From positions 11,185-75,184 of the forward strand of contig JACVQI010000001.1 in NCBI GenBank assembly GCA_015661095.1: 64,000 nt of DNA, written 5' to 3'. This stretch comes from Gammaproteobacteria bacterium (GTDB taxonomy: Bacteria > Pseudomonadota > Gammaproteobacteria > Eutrophobiales > Eutrophobiaceae). The position numbers were made by a program, and so were the translations under genes. The notes below the pieces were generated by a model. The model worked only from the letters and a program-made list of their open reading frames with translations, made no database searches and was not told the DNA's origin. Shown here piece after piece: positions 17,136 through 27,837 of the stretch (position 1 is the first letter of the stretch; each line of letters opens with the position of its first letter).

Positions 17136-18236
17136 TCAGTTCTGACCTTTCCCGATTTCACGCCAGGTGAATATGGCGGTAACAGCATAATTCCATACCG
17201 CGCCCGCCATCGCCCCTAAAAAACCAGCCAGCCACCATGTAATATTCATTCCGAACAACCATCCTGCAAAAGCAATATTAATAAACGCTCCCAGTGAACA
17301 GGCAAGATAAAAACTCACCAACCCGTAAACAAAACCCCAGCCGGTTAATTTCCTGTCGCCATAGGTGTAATAATTATTGAGCACATAATTACTGGTCATC
17401 GCTGTGATAGTCGCCAGTGCCTGTGCCGGGATAAAATTCGTAGCTCCCGTTCGATATAACAGCCACAATACAGACAAGTGCACCAGCACCCCGCTAAGTC
17501 CTATCACAGTGAACGAAATAAATCTGACCGGCAGGGTCCGACCAAATAATTTATCGGCAAATAATAAAAAAAATTCCCATATCACCTGCGTACCCAGTTT
17601 GCTCACGCCATGACTGCGTTGACGCATGGTATAAGGCAATTCCCTGTATTTCAGACCAGCCGGGGATGATACCAGCATGTCCAGCAGAATCTTGAATCCC
17701 TTTATGGATAAGTTTTCCAATATCTGTTCTAAATATGAGCGTTTAAACATGAAAAAGCCGCTCATGGGATCCTTAACAGGGTGCTTTAATAATAATCCGC
17801 TTATATAAGTTGCAACTTTACTGATTCGGACACGCTGCGCGGATAATCCCCCTGTGCCCCCGGTATCGACATATCGGCTGCCTATCACAAGATCGAGACT
17901 CTCCTGTTTCAAGGCCTTGAGCATCTGTGGAACGATGGTTTCATCATGTTGCAGATCAGCATCCATAATGCAGACATATGGCGCGGCTGTGGCCAGTATT
18001 CCCTCAATGCAGGCGGAAGACAAACCCTTACGACCAACTCTCCGGATACACCTTACTGCGGGGTTTGATTGCGCAATATCCTGTATCAGCTCCCATGTTT
18101 TATCAGGAGAATCGTCATCAACGAATATCACTTCCCAGTTCATACCAGTCAAGACTCTGGTCAATGACTGAAGTAAAGGCGCGATATTATCCTTTTCATT
18201 AAACGTTGGTATAACGATAGTTAGTTCACAGACCAA
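17136..18236 (-). CDS. GT2 polyprenyl-phosphate sugar synthase with GtrA domain
   Basis: 366 residues from a TTG start, supported by a GAGG seven bases upstream; no ATG is nearby. Residues 1-230 form a DPM1-like GT-A domain with LTIVIPTFNEKDN, FVDDDSPD, CIMDADLQHD and VIGSRYV. From about 235 four hydrophobic helices match the GtrA family of membrane proteins linked to flipping or presenting polyprenyl-phosphate sugars (RFISFTVIGLSGVLVHLSVL, YVLNNYYTY). The enzyme therefore probably makes, and may help flip, a lipid-linked sugar used by the GT-C enzymes downstream. It starts 81 bases beyond the pilR stop, heading the three-gene group up to pilA. Confidence 0.87.
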   Translation of the reverse strand: MVCELTIVIPTFNEKDNIAPLLQSLTRVLTGMNWEVIFVDDDSPDKTWELIQDIAQSNPAVRCIRRVGRKGLSSACIEGILATAAPYVCIMDADLQHDETIVPQMLKALKQESLDLVIGSRYVDTGGTGGLSAQRVRISKVATYISGLLLKHPVKDPMSGFFMFKRSYLEQILENLSIKGFKILLDMLVSSPAGLKYRELPYTMRQRSHGVSKLGTQVIWEFFLLFADKLFGRTLPVRFISFTVIGLSGVLVHLSVLWLLYRTGATNFIPAQALATITAMTSNYVLNNYYTYGDRKLTGWGFVYGLVSFYLACSLGAFINIAFAGWLFGMNITWWLAGFLGAMAGAVWNYAVTAIFTWREIGKGQN

Positions 18237-18317
18237 AGGTACACCTCTTCAAATAAACATTTCCATGGATTTATATCCTGAATGACTGAAACATGGGTAC
18301 TGCAAAGAGGAGGTTAT

Positions 18318-19643
18318 TCAGTTCAAACCCAGTTTTTCGAGCCGATAGCGCAATGCCCGGAAACTGATCCCCAGCAACCTGGCCGCCGCTGTTTTATTCC
18401 ATCTGCATTTTTCCAGCGCTTCAAGGATAACCTTCCTTTCAATATCAACGAGGTAATCTTCCAGTTTCACACCTGATTCCTTTGGCGCCTCACCGGTATC
18501 ATTAATATCCGTTTCTGGCATATTTAAATCCTTGATGGTTATTTCTCCTGCCTCGCATAATGCCATGGCCCGTTCCAGAATATTCTCCAATTCCCTCACA
18601 TTGCCGGGATAGGTGTAGGACTTAAGTTTATCCAGAACACTTTCGGTGATTTTTGGAGCCGGTATACTGCTTTCTCGTGCGATACGCTGAGTGATACTTT
18701 CTACCAATAACGGGATATCTTCCATGCGTTCCCGGAGAGGAGGAACTCTTAATTCAATAACATTAATTCTGTAAAAGAGATCCTGTCTAAACTGGTCTTT
18801 TTTCACCAATTCAGACAGATCCTTATGTGTCGCACTAAGTATTCTGACATTGACCGGGAATTCATCCTGCGCGCCGATCGGACGTACCTTCTTTTCCTGT
18901 ATTGCCCGTAATAATTTTACCTGCATGTTATTAGGTAATTCCGCGATTTCATCCAGAAACAGCGTACCGCCATCCGCAGCATGAAATAATCCCTTCTTAT
19001 CCGCATCCGCACCGGTAAAGGTTCCCTTTTTATGACCGAACAATTCACTCTCGAGCAAATCATGGGGAATGGCTCCGCAGTTAACGGGTATGAACGGATG
19101 CGAGGATCTGGGCCCCTGCTCATGTATCATTCTGGCAACCATTTCCTTGCCAACACCGGATTCCCCGCTTATATAAACGGGGGCCTGATTTCTGGCGAGC
19201 TTGACGATAGTCTCGCGTAAATTTGCGATGATCCCGCTGCGGCCGATCAGTTTCCTGTTGGATGTATTTTTCGTGTCGGTAAGTTTTAGCGCATCCTGCA
19301 CCAATACACGTAATGACGCCAGGTCCACCGGTTTGGTTACGAAATCAAACGCCCCGGATTTGAGCGCCTGTATCGCGGTTTCAATATTACCGTGAGCGGT
19401 TATGACAGCAACCGGTAACTCGGGATATTTGGATTGAATATACGAAACGAATTCGAGACCATCTCCATCGGGAAGACGCATGTCCGTCAGACACAGATTG
19501 AACTTTCCATTTTTCAGAAAATTTTTTGCCGTTCTCAGATCCGGTGCACTGTAACATTCAATGCCCATCCGCTGCAGGGTGATTTCCAGCAACTCACGAA
19601 TATCCGGTTCGTCGTCTACAATTAAAGCATTATTGCGGGGCAT
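18318..19643 (-). CDS. pilR: sigma-54 response regulator PilR
   Basis: 441 residues, NtrC-type. An N-terminal receiver domain has DDEPD and phospho-acceptor D54 (CLTDMRLPDG). The AAA+ domain has Walker A GESGVGKE (160-167), the sigma-54 contact loop as GTFTGA (207-212, a conservative variant of GAFTGA) and Walker B GGTLFLDEI. The C-terminus has a Fis-type helix-turn-helix (NKTAAARLLGISFRALRYRL). With PilS it activates pilA through sigma-54; the pilA sigma-54 promoter is found 6 kb downstream in the same orientation. One base separates it from pilS. Confidence 0.95.
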   Translation of the reverse strand: MPRNNALIVDDEPDIRELLEITLQRMGIECYSAPDLRTAKNFLKNGKFNLCLTDMRLPDGDGLEFVSYIQSKYPELPVAVITAHGNIETAIQALKSGAFDFVTKPVDLASLRVLVQDALKLTDTKNTSNRKLIGRSGIIANLRETIVKLARNQAPVYISGESGVGKEMVARMIHEQGPRSSHPFIPVNCGAIPHDLLESELFGHKKGTFTGADADKKGLFHAADGGTLFLDEIAELPNNMQVKLLRAIQEKKVRPIGAQDEFPVNVRILSATHKDLSELVKKDQFRQDLFYRINVIELRVPPLRERMEDIPLLVESITQRIARESSIPAPKITESVLDKLKSYTYPGNVRELENILERAMALCEAGEITIKDLNMPETDINDTGEAPKESGVKLEDYLVDIERKVILEALEKCRWNKTAAARLLGISFRALRYRLEKLGLN

Positions 19644-21254
19644 TTATTTAATAAGATGCTGTTTATCCGGATGTGAAAAAATAATTCTGAAGCAACACCC
19701 ATTGACACTGTTCCGGTGCAGATTCAAGGTAGCCTGGTTGGTTTCACATAATTCCCGCGCAATATATAAACCCAGTCCCGATCCTTTCGTTTCTGTCGTA
19801 AAAAATGGTTCAAATAACTGGGTTTCATGACCTTCTTTTATGCCAGGGCCCTGATCGATGACATCAATATATGGTCTCTCGGTGTCCTGATGAACAGTAT
19901 ATTTAATTTCTATCAAAGGCTTTCGTTTGCTATACCTTAAACCGTTCTCGACCAGGTTCCATAACACCTGATGCAGTTGCAGTGAATCTATTTTGACATA
20001 TATTTTCGCTGATATTTCGTTTAATTTAATCAAATCATCACTCAAGCTGTGATGCACTTCGTATTCACGTTTGAATTCCTTCAACCAGGGTCCCAGTTCC
20101 AGCGTTACCGGTTCAGCTTGTTTACGTTTGCTGAGGTTCAGGATATTTTCAATGATCTGGTTCACTCGTTGCGAATGCTGCTCGATAATAGTGGTTAATC
20201 GCTTATCTTCCTGCGCCAATGAGATAGATTCCGAGAGCAGTTGCCCCGCATGACTGATTGCTCCCAGCGGGTTACGTATTTCATGGGCGATACTGGCGGT
20301 CAGCCTCCCTAAAGACGCCAGCTTCAACTGCTGCGCCCGCTGCCGAAACACCGTTAAATCATCAATAAACACCAGTATCTCGAATTCTCTCTCTATCTTT
20401 AATGTTACGATTGAAGCCTGTATATCAATGCCGGTCTTTTTTGATTTAAAGATTAGTGAACGATCGCCCTCACCTGTCTGCCAATGCCGTATGATTTCCA
20501 CAAGTTCCCCGGGCAGGTCCTCGGTAAGACTCAAATGATTGATATTTTTGTCGATACCCAGCAGTCTTTTCGCCGCTTCATTACACAAACTGACATTTAT
20601 CCCGGCATCCAGCACGATGACACCGGCCTGTAATCTTTGCACGATGTGTTCATTAAGTTTCGCCAGCTTCTCCAGGTCCGCGCCTCGTTGCTGCGCCAGG
20701 GCCTCCGACTCCTTCACCCTGCCGGCCAGAATTTGACTGATGATGGCAGTCACAAAAAAGGTCGTGCCGAGAAATGCGGCATGGGTATAGTTTGGCGGTG
20801 GAAAATCGCGGACTAATTGCACATAGATCTCGTGACTTAATATCGCCAGGGTTGCGATAGATGCATATAAGATCCCTGTTTTACCCGGGCTCAGCAGACC
20901 ACCACCGGCCACGGTGATTACCAGCAAAATACCGAAACCACTGTTCAAACCGGCACTGGCATAGATCAGTAAAGTTATACATATGGTATCTATCAGTACC
21001 TGAGCAAAAACCTGATAGGTATGTGGTGGTCTCTGGATATGAATAAACAAGTGCTCGATGATAATTACTACCAGGTAGATGTGCGAACTGATGGCAAATA
21101 ATGACTTGTCATATTTGCCAAGGGGATCCGGTAATTGCCCTATCCAGTAAAGTGAAACAAATAAAAAAGCAATTAAAAAGCGGTACAGATTAAAATAAGC
21201 CAATGCCCGCCATGCGGTTCTGCTTGGTTTGTTGATGGAAATCAGCTTATTCAT
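19644..21254 (-). CDS. pilS: sensor histidine kinase PilS
   Basis: 536 residues. Six hydrophobic helices in the first 190 residues (FLIAFLFVSLYWIG through ITVAGGGLL and FFVTAIISQIL) form the PilS membrane sensor. A PAS-like segment (VIVLDAGINVSLCNEAAKRLLG) precedes the HisKA box SIAHEIRNPLGA and the ATPase motifs VLWNLVENGLRYS (N box), DQGPGIKEG and GSGLGLYIAREL (G boxes). It senses the pilin pool in the membrane in characterised relatives and phosphorylates PilR. Transcribed with pilR, divergent from sucC with 146 bases between them. Confidence 0.94.
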   Translation of the reverse strand: MNKLISINKPSRTAWRALAYFNLYRFLIAFLFVSLYWIGQLPDPLGKYDKSLFAISSHIYLVVIIIEHLFIHIQRPPHTYQVFAQVLIDTICITLLIYASAGLNSGFGILLVITVAGGGLLSPGKTGILYASIATLAILSHEIYVQLVRDFPPPNYTHAAFLGTTFFVTAIISQILAGRVKESEALAQQRGADLEKLAKLNEHIVQRLQAGVIVLDAGINVSLCNEAAKRLLGIDKNINHLSLTEDLPGELVEIIRHWQTGEGDRSLIFKSKKTGIDIQASIVTLKIEREFEILVFIDDLTVFRQRAQQLKLASLGRLTASIAHEIRNPLGAISHAGQLLSESISLAQEDKRLTTIIEQHSQRVNQIIENILNLSKRKQAEPVTLELGPWLKEFKREYEVHHSLSDDLIKLNEISAKIYVKIDSLQLHQVLWNLVENGLRYSKRKPLIEIKYTVHQDTERPYIDVIDQGPGIKEGHETQLFEPFFTTETKGSGLGLYIARELCETNQATLNLHRNSVNGCCFRIIFSHPDKQHLIK

Positions 21255-21400
21255 TTATCATTAGTTTATCATTAGTGCATAATCCGTAGCGTAAAAACCA
21301 GGCTACTGCTACAAATTTCAATTAGAATTTGCATGCAATTTGTTTGATTAGATCACCATCTTCCAGAATAAGTTGAGCAGAATAAAGTAAGGGAAAGATA

Positions 21401-22567
21401 ATGAATATACATGAATATCAGGCAAAACTACTGTTTACCGAATATGGCATTCCCGTACCACCCGGGAAGCCCGCGCATTCGGTAAAGGAGGCATCCCGTC
21501 ACGCCGCAGATTTAGGCGGCGAAGGCTGGGTCGTCAAGGCCCAGGTCCACGCCGGCGGCCGTGGCAAGGCGGGCGGAGTCAAACTGGCAAAAACCAGGGC
21601 GGAACTGGATGAGGCGGTTAAAAATATGCTGGGTTCCGTACTCGTCACCAAACAATCCGGGCCGGCTGGCAATCCCGTCAATTGCGTACTGATCCAGGGT
21701 ATTTCCAAAATAGCGTCCGAATTGTATCTCGGTATGCTGGTCGACCGTGGTAGCAGGCGGGTAACGGTCATGGCTTCCCGGGCCGGTGGTATGGACATCG
21801 AAGAAGTTGCCGCGACTGAACCGGAAAAAATATTCACCTTCGCCATCGATCCGATTTTGGGACTGCAGGCGTATCAGTGCCGAGAGCTAGGTTTCTCGCT
21901 GGCCATGGATGAAAAACAGCGCAAGCAACTGACCCATATCCTGAGCCGGCTGTACCGTTTATTCACCGAAAAAGATCTGAGCCTGATCGAGATTAATCCG
22001 TTGATAATCACCACTGACGGTGATCTGGAGGCACTCGATGCCAAGGTCACGGTTGATGACAACGCGTTATTCAGACAAAACGCACTGGCGGAATGGCGGG
22101 ATCCCACCCAGGTCGATGAAAAAGAGAACTTCGCCAAGCTGCATGATTTCAGTTATGTGGCGCTGGATGGCAATATCGCCTGTATGGTCAATGGCGCGGG
22201 ACTGGCCATGGCGACCATGGACATTATTAAATTGCATGGCGGCAGCCCGGCTAACTTCCTGGATGTTGGCGGCGGCGCCACCAAGGAAAGAGTGGCGGAA
22301 GCCTTTAAACTGATCGTCTCCGATAAAAAGGTTAAAGCCATCCTGGTCAATATCTTTGGCGGCATCGTCCGTTGTGACTTGATCGCCGAAGGAATTATCG
22401 CCGCTGTCAAGGAGGTTGGCGTGAATGTTCCGGTGGTCGTCCGTCTGGAAGGGACGAAAGTGGCGGAAGGAAAGCAAATCCTGAACAACAGCGATTTACA
22501 AATCATCTCGGCAGACGATTTTACTGATGCGGCCAGAAAGGCTGTCGCGGCCGCAACGGGGGCATAA
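21401..22567 (+). CDS. sucC: succinyl-CoA synthetase beta subunit
   Basis: 388 residues from an ATG with GGGAAAG upstream. Starts NIHEYQAK, has the ATP-grasp segments [17 protein letters not shown] and INPLIIT, and the C-terminal [13 protein letters not shown] and [15 protein letters not shown]. It pairs with SucD to make succinate and ATP from succinyl-CoA in the TCA cycle. The [10 protein letters not shown] segment is SucC-like rather than malate-thiokinase-like. sucD follows after five bases. Divergent from pilS. Confidence 0.95.
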   Translation: MNIHEYQAKLLFTEYGIPVPPGKPAHSVKEASRHAADLGGEGWVVKAQVHAGGRGKAGGVKLAKTRAELDEAVKNMLGSVLVTKQSGPAGNPVNCVLIQGISKIASELYLGMLVDRGSRRVTVMASRAGGMDIEEVAATEPEKIFTFAIDPILGLQAYQCRELGFSLAMDEKQRKQLTHILSRLYRLFTEKDLSLIEINPLIITTDGDLEALDAKVTVDDNALFRQNALAEWRDPTQVDEKENFAKLHDFSYVALDGNIACMVNGAGLAMATMDIIKLHGGSPANFLDVGGGATKERVAEAFKLIVSDKKVKAILVNIFGGIVRCDLIAEGIIAAVKEVGVNVPVVVRLEGTKVAEGKQILNNSDLQIISADDFTDAARKAVAAATGA

Positions 22568-22572
22568 CTCTT

Positions 22573-23454
<882 letters not shown>

Positions 23455-23564
23455 ATTCAAGTCCGCCGGTTTTGGATCACACCATTACGGCTGATTGGGA
23501 GTAGACAGGTTGGTTATTACAGAGACTTACCGGTCAGTTCGAATAACTTTTCTGACAGCCTGAT

Positions 23565-25184
23565 ATGCGGATAGCGCTAGCCCAGCTGAATTTAATCATC
23601 GGCGATATCGCGGGTAACAAGCATAAGATTATCGCTAATACCAGGGCGGCACGTGATGAGCATCAGGCTGACCTCATTATATTTCCCGAATTAGCTATTA
23701 CCAGTTATCCGCCTGAGGACCTGCTGTTAAGACCCAAGTTTCTCCGCCTGGCCAATGAGGCGCTAACCGAGATTATCCAGCAGTCGACCGGTATCAGCCT
23801 TATCGTCGGTCATCCGGAACTGGCCAATGGAAAAATTTTTAACAGTCTGAGTTATATCCGCAACTGCAAGATCCACAGCGTCTATCATAAAAAGGATTTG
23901 CCTAATTACGGCGTCTTCGATGATAAACGCTATTTTACCGCCGGTGATGCAATAACCATCATTGATCTCGATGGCGTTCCGACCGCCCCCAGCATCTGCG
24001 AGGACCTGTGGTCTGAGGAACATTCCCGGTCCGCCGCTGATGCTGGCGCCAGGTTACTCATTAATATCAATGCCTCGCCGTTTCATTCTGAAATCATCGA
24101 ACAAAGACAGGCGCTGCTCCGCAGGCGGATCAAAGATACCGGATTGAGTATTATTTATGTGAATCTCGTCGGGGGGCAGGATGAGGTTGTCTTTGACGGT
24201 GGTTCAATGGTTATGAACAGCTCGGGAGAGCTGGTGTTGCAGGCCCCGCAATTTGAAGAAGGATTATTCATTATTGAAATGGAAAAGAATGCTAACACCA
24301 TCAGTTTCAAACATATTCACCCACCACTTGCATCGGAGATAAAGGAAGAGAGTATCTATAAGGCATTGGTACTGGGAGTCAGGGATTATGTCAGAAAGAA
24401 TGGCTTTAAGGGTGCGGTCATCGGACTTTCTGGCGGCATTGATTCGGCCCTGACCATGGCGATCGCGGCAGATGCGCTCGGCCCGGACAATATTGAAGTA
24501 CTACTGATGCCGTCGCGCTTTACGGCGGTTATGAGTATCGATGATTCCATCGTTATGGCTGAAACACTGGGAGTGGCATATCACATAGTCTCTATTGAAA
24601 AACCCTTTCAGTCCTTTACGGAAATTCTCACCCCGCTGTTTGCCGGACTGCCGGCGGATGCGACGGAAGAAAATATCCAGGCCAGATGTCGCGGTGTTCT
24701 GTTGATGGCCATATCGAACAAAACCGGCAAACTGGTATTGACGACCGGCAACAAAAGCGAAATGGCGGTCGGTTACGCCACGCTGTATGGCGACATGGCT
24801 GGTGGATTTGCGCCCTTGAAAGACGTGTCGAAAACACTGGTCTATCGATTGGCGCACTGGCGTAACAGGCAAAGCCCGGTTATACCGGAACGTATCATCA
24901 CCCGAGCGCCATCAGCCGAGTTGCGGCCGGATCAGAAAGATGAGGATTCCCTGCCGCCCTATCACATCCTGGATGCGATCCTGGAAAAATATATTGAAAT
25001 GAATCAAAGCCCGGAGGAAATCATCGCGGCAGGTTATACCGCGCAGACGGTTTATGATGTCGCCAGGATGGTTGATCGGAATGAATACAAAAGACGCCAG
25101 GCCGCACCCGGTGTAAAAATCTCCAGACGGGCATTTGGGCGCGACCGGCGTTACCCAATCACTTCCGCCTATAAGGAGATCTAG
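23565..25184 (+). CDS. nadE: glutamine-dependent NAD+ synthetase
   Basis: 539 residues. The N-terminal nitrilase-type glutaminase has the Glu-Lys-Cys triad in FPELAITSYPPEDLL, HKKDLPNYGVFDD and PSICEDLWS. The C-terminal synthetase domain has the PP-loop GLSGGIDSAL and KSEMAVGYATLYGD. It amidates nicotinic acid adenine dinucleotide to NAD+ with glutamine as ammonia donor. Full length. Lies downstream of sucCD and converges with bamD. Confidence 0.96.
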   Translation: MRIALAQLNLIIGDIAGNKHKIIANTRAARDEHQADLIIFPELAITSYPPEDLLLRPKFLRLANEALTEIIQQSTGISLIVGHPELANGKIFNSLSYIRNCKIHSVYHKKDLPNYGVFDDKRYFTAGDAITIIDLDGVPTAPSICEDLWSEEHSRSAADAGARLLININASPFHSEIIEQRQALLRRRIKDTGLSIIYVNLVGGQDEVVFDGGSMVMNSSGELVLQAPQFEEGLFIIEMEKNANTISFKHIHPPLASEIKEESIYKALVLGVRDYVRKNGFKGAVIGLSGGIDSALTMAIAADALGPDNIEVLLMPSRFTAVMSIDDSIVMAETLGVAYHIVSIEKPFQSFTEILTPLFAGLPADATEENIQARCRGVLLMAISNKTGKLVLTTGNKSEMAVGYATLYGDMAGGFAPLKDVSKTLVYRLAHWRNRQSPVIPERIITRAPSAELRPDQKDEDSLPPYHILDAILEKYIEMNQSPEEIIAAGYTAQTVYDVARMVDRNEYKRRQAAPGVKISRRAFGRDRRYPITSAYKEI

Positions 25185-25212
25185 TTCTGCAGGCCAGATA
25201 TTACCAGACGCC

Positions 25213-25237
25213 CTGAGTTTAACCGTATGACACTCAG
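25213..25237 (+). terminator. weak hairpin between nadE and bamD
   Basis: A six-base perfect inverted repeat (CTGAGT/ACTCAG) with a 13-base loop, followed by TCTTATTTTAC. The loop is long and the T-run is interrupted, so termination is uncertain, but the position between convergent genes suits it. Confidence 0.3.
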
Positions 25238-25239
25238 TC

Positions 25240-26010
25240 TTATTTTACTTCTGTAATCTCCAGCTCCTGAATCCCCTCATGCTCCGGATAGTTCATCCGC
25301 AAAACCCGGACAGCGTCATCATACAGATCGTTCATCTCCAGAATCTTGTAACACTTGGCCATGATCACCAGCGCCTCCGGTACCGAGGCGGTGCGGTTAT
25401 AATTTTCCACGACATAGCGCGCCCGGTTGGCCGCGGCGACAAAAGCGCCCCGGCGCATATAATAATTGGCGACATTGATCTCGTACTGGGCGAGCATATT
25501 GCGCAGGTAGATCATGCGTTGTTGCACATCTTCCATATAGATACTGTCAGGAAACTTTTCCCCCAGCTCCTTGAAATCCTGGAATGCCGTCAAGGCGGCG
25601 CCGGGATCCCGTTGTGAATCATCAATTGACAGGAAGCGGTCGGCTAAACCTTTACCGCGTTCGAAATTGACCAGACCTTTCAGATAATATGCGTAATCGA
25701 CGGCCGGATTCTGGGGATAGAGCCGGATATAACGATCGCAGGCCGAGACGGCTTCATCATATTTTTCAGTTTTATAATAAACAAAGGCCAGGTCCAGCAA
25801 GGATTGCCGACCGATCACGCCAAACGGATAGCGAGTCTCCAGTACTTCGTAATACCCCTGGGCCCTGCTGTAATAGCCTGCCTCCATTGCTTTTTTTGCC
25901 TCTGCATAGAGCTTCTCAACCGACCAGTCTCTGGCCTCCTCATCATCACTCTTATTCAGCCAGGAACAGCCAGATATGAGCAGCAACAATATAATTAAAG
26001 TAATACGCAT
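25240..26010 (-). CDS. bamD: outer-membrane assembly lipoprotein BamD
   Basis: 256 residues. Lipoprotein signal with lipobox LISGC and acylated Cys15. The mature protein has five TPR-like units (AEAKKAMEAGYYSRAQGYYEV, DLAFVYYKTEKYDEAVSACD). It is the BAM complex scaffold that feeds beta-barrel proteins to BamA. Divergent from rluD across about 95 bases, the standard gene arrangement in proteobacteria. Confidence 0.95.
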   Translation of the reverse strand: MRITLIILLLLISGCSWLNKSDDEEARDWSVEKLYAEAKKAMEAGYYSRAQGYYEVLETRYPFGVIGRQSLLDLAFVYYKTEKYDEAVSACDRYIRLYPQNPAVDYAYYLKGLVNFERGKGLADRFLSIDDSQRDPGAALTAFQDFKELGEKFPDSIYMEDVQQRMIYLRNMLAQYEINVANYYMRRGAFVAAANRARYVVENYNRTASVPEALVIMAKCYKILEMNDLYDDAVRVLRMNYPEHEGIQELEITEVK

Positions 26011-26105
26011 GATTTACAGATACACCAATTCATCTACCGGGTTATGCTAATTATGTTATTCTGCATGTTTATATAACAACTGGCAAAAAAGTTTTAAGTT
26101 CACCA

Positions 26106-27056
26106 TTGGAGAAGTTGACGACCATAGTCCCGGAGAATCTGTCCGGGCGGCGACTGGATCAGGTATTGGCGAACCTGTATCCACAACATTCACGTTCCAG
26201 ATTGCAGGCATGGATCAGTGCTGGCCTGGTGAAAGTAAATAACCGGATCCGGCGCCAGAAAGATCCGGTGCTGACCGGGGAATGCATAGAGATCATCCCG
26301 GTATTCTCGTCCCAGGAGCAATATCTGGCCGAAGCCATCCCGCTGCATATCCTGTATGAGGATGAAGCCATACTTATCATTAATAAACCAGCCGGGCTGG
26401 TCGTCCACCCGGGCGCCGGCAATCCCGCCCATACCCTGCAAAATGCCCTCCTGTATCACAATGCCAGTCTGGCACAGGTACCGCGGGCCGGCATCTTCCA
26501 ACGTCTGGACAAAGACACGTCCGGGATCATGGTGATCGCCAAAACGCCCACTACCCATACCTATCTGGTGGACCAATTGCAGCGCCGTTGTATCCAGCGG
26601 GAGTATCAGGCCATCGTTACGGGCGTGATGACTGCCGGAGGGACAGTTGCCGCACCGATCGGCCGGCACCCGACCTTACGCAAGCGCATGACCGTGTTGG
26701 AAAACGGCAAGCCCGCCGTGACACACTATCGGGTGTTGAAGAAGTATCCCCAGCATACGCATATATCTGTACGGTTGGAAACCGGGCGAACGCACCAGAT
26801 CCGAGTTCACATGGCTTATATTCACTATCCCGTGGTCGGTGATCCGGTCTATGGTGGTCGCAAACGTGTCCCTAAAAACATCACACCCGAGTTGCGCCAG
26901 GCAATACTGGCGTTCCCCCGCCAGGCCTTGCATGCATCGGCATTGACTTTAGCCCATCCCATATCGAAAAAAGAGATGTCCTGGTCCGCACCACTGCCCG
27001 CAGATTTCCAATCACTATTAACGATACTTGCAGACAATGTCTCGGCCAGGGAATAG
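26106..27056 (+). CDS. rluD: 23S rRNA pseudouridine synthase RluD
   Basis: 316 residues from a TTG start (no ATG in frame nearby). N-terminal S4-like RNA-binding domain (RLDQVLANLYPQHSRSRLQAWI), then the RluA-type catalytic domain with INKPAGLVVHPG. The catalytic motif reads QRLDKDTSG (Q132 to G140): the catalytic Asp135 is kept but the usual histidine at 132 is glutamine (codon CAA). Downstream: PAVTHYRVL, ETGRTHQIRVHMA. Modifies U1911/1915/1917 of helix 69. It overlaps pgeF by about 20 bases. Confidence 0.93.
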   Translation: MEKLTTIVPENLSGRRLDQVLANLYPQHSRSRLQAWISAGLVKVNNRIRRQKDPVLTGECIEIIPVFSSQEQYLAEAIPLHILYEDEAILIINKPAGLVVHPGAGNPAHTLQNALLYHNASLAQVPRAGIFQRLDKDTSGIMVIAKTPTTHTYLVDQLQRRCIQREYQAIVTGVMTAGGTVAAPIGRHPTLRKRMTVLENGKPAVTHYRVLKKYPQHTHISVRLETGRTHQIRVHMAYIHYPVVGDPVYGGRKRVPKNITPELRQAILAFPRQALHASALTLAHPISKKEMSWSAPLPADFQSLLTILADNVSARE

Positions 27057-27804
27057 CGATTACTGGCTCCGCGCGGCATGGCCGGCCCCAAATCATATTC
27101 ATGCGGGGATCTCCACCAGAGCCCCCGGTTATAGCCAGCAGCCGTATGCTGAATTTAATCTGGCCCTGCATGTTGGTGATGATACAAGGTCGGTACAGAA
27201 AAACCGGGACCAGTTACAATCATTCTTACGGTTGCCTACCGAACCGCATTGGTTAAACCAGACGCATGGTAATCAGGTAGTGGAAATCCATACTGCCTCA
27301 TCACCAAGAGATGCTGATGCTGCCTACACACATAAATCCGGTGTCGTTTGTGCCCTGTTGACAGCGGATTGCGTACCCATCCTCGTTTGTAACAGAGACG
27401 GTACCGAAGTTGCGGCCATCCATGCCGGCTGGCGCGGACTTGCCGCCAATATCATCGCCGAGACGCTGACGCGATTCAAAAGCAGTGCTGACGACTTGAT
27501 GGCCTGGATTGGTCCGCATATTTCCGCAACCAGCTACACCGTCCGGGAGGATGTCAGGAACGCCTGCATCAATTCCTTATCGGAAAGCGTGACTGTAGCC
27601 TTTCATCCCAATGGTGATAATACCTGGCAGGCGGATCTGTCCAAGCTGGCCAGCATGCTATTATCCTCGGCTGGTGTGACGGACATTTATGACAGCAACC
27701 TCTGTACTTACGAAAATAAGCGTCACTTTTATTCTTACCGGCGTGAAAAAAAAACCGGCAGGATGGCATCTCTGATCTGGATAGATCATGAACTAATGAG
27801 CTAA
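27037..27804 (+). CDS. pgeF: purine nucleoside phosphorylase / laccase-domain protein PgeF
   Basis: About 255 residues from the ATG at 27037 (the frame opens with TTG at 27028); the start lies within the rluD 3' end, indicating translational coupling. DUF152 (YfiH) family: the metal-binding residues appear in NQTHGNQVV, LLTADCVPIL and AIHAGWRGLA. Family members act on the peptidoglycan linkage error edited by PgeF or phosphorolyse purine nucleosides. Followed by gdhA. Confidence 0.9.
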   Translation: MSRPGNSDYWLRAAWPAPNHIHAGISTRAPGYSQQPYAEFNLALHVGDDTRSVQKNRDQLQSFLRLPTEPHWLNQTHGNQVVEIHTASSPRDADAAYTHKSGVVCALLTADCVPILVCNRDGTEVAAIHAGWRGLAANIIAETLTRFKSSADDLMAWIGPHISATSYTVREDVRNACINSLSESVTVAFHPNGDNTWQADLSKLASMLLSSAGVTDIYDSNLCTYENKRHFYSYRREKKTGRMASLIWIDHELMS

Positions 27805-27837
27805 GCTTAATACGGCATACAAACGGGGCAAATTCAT

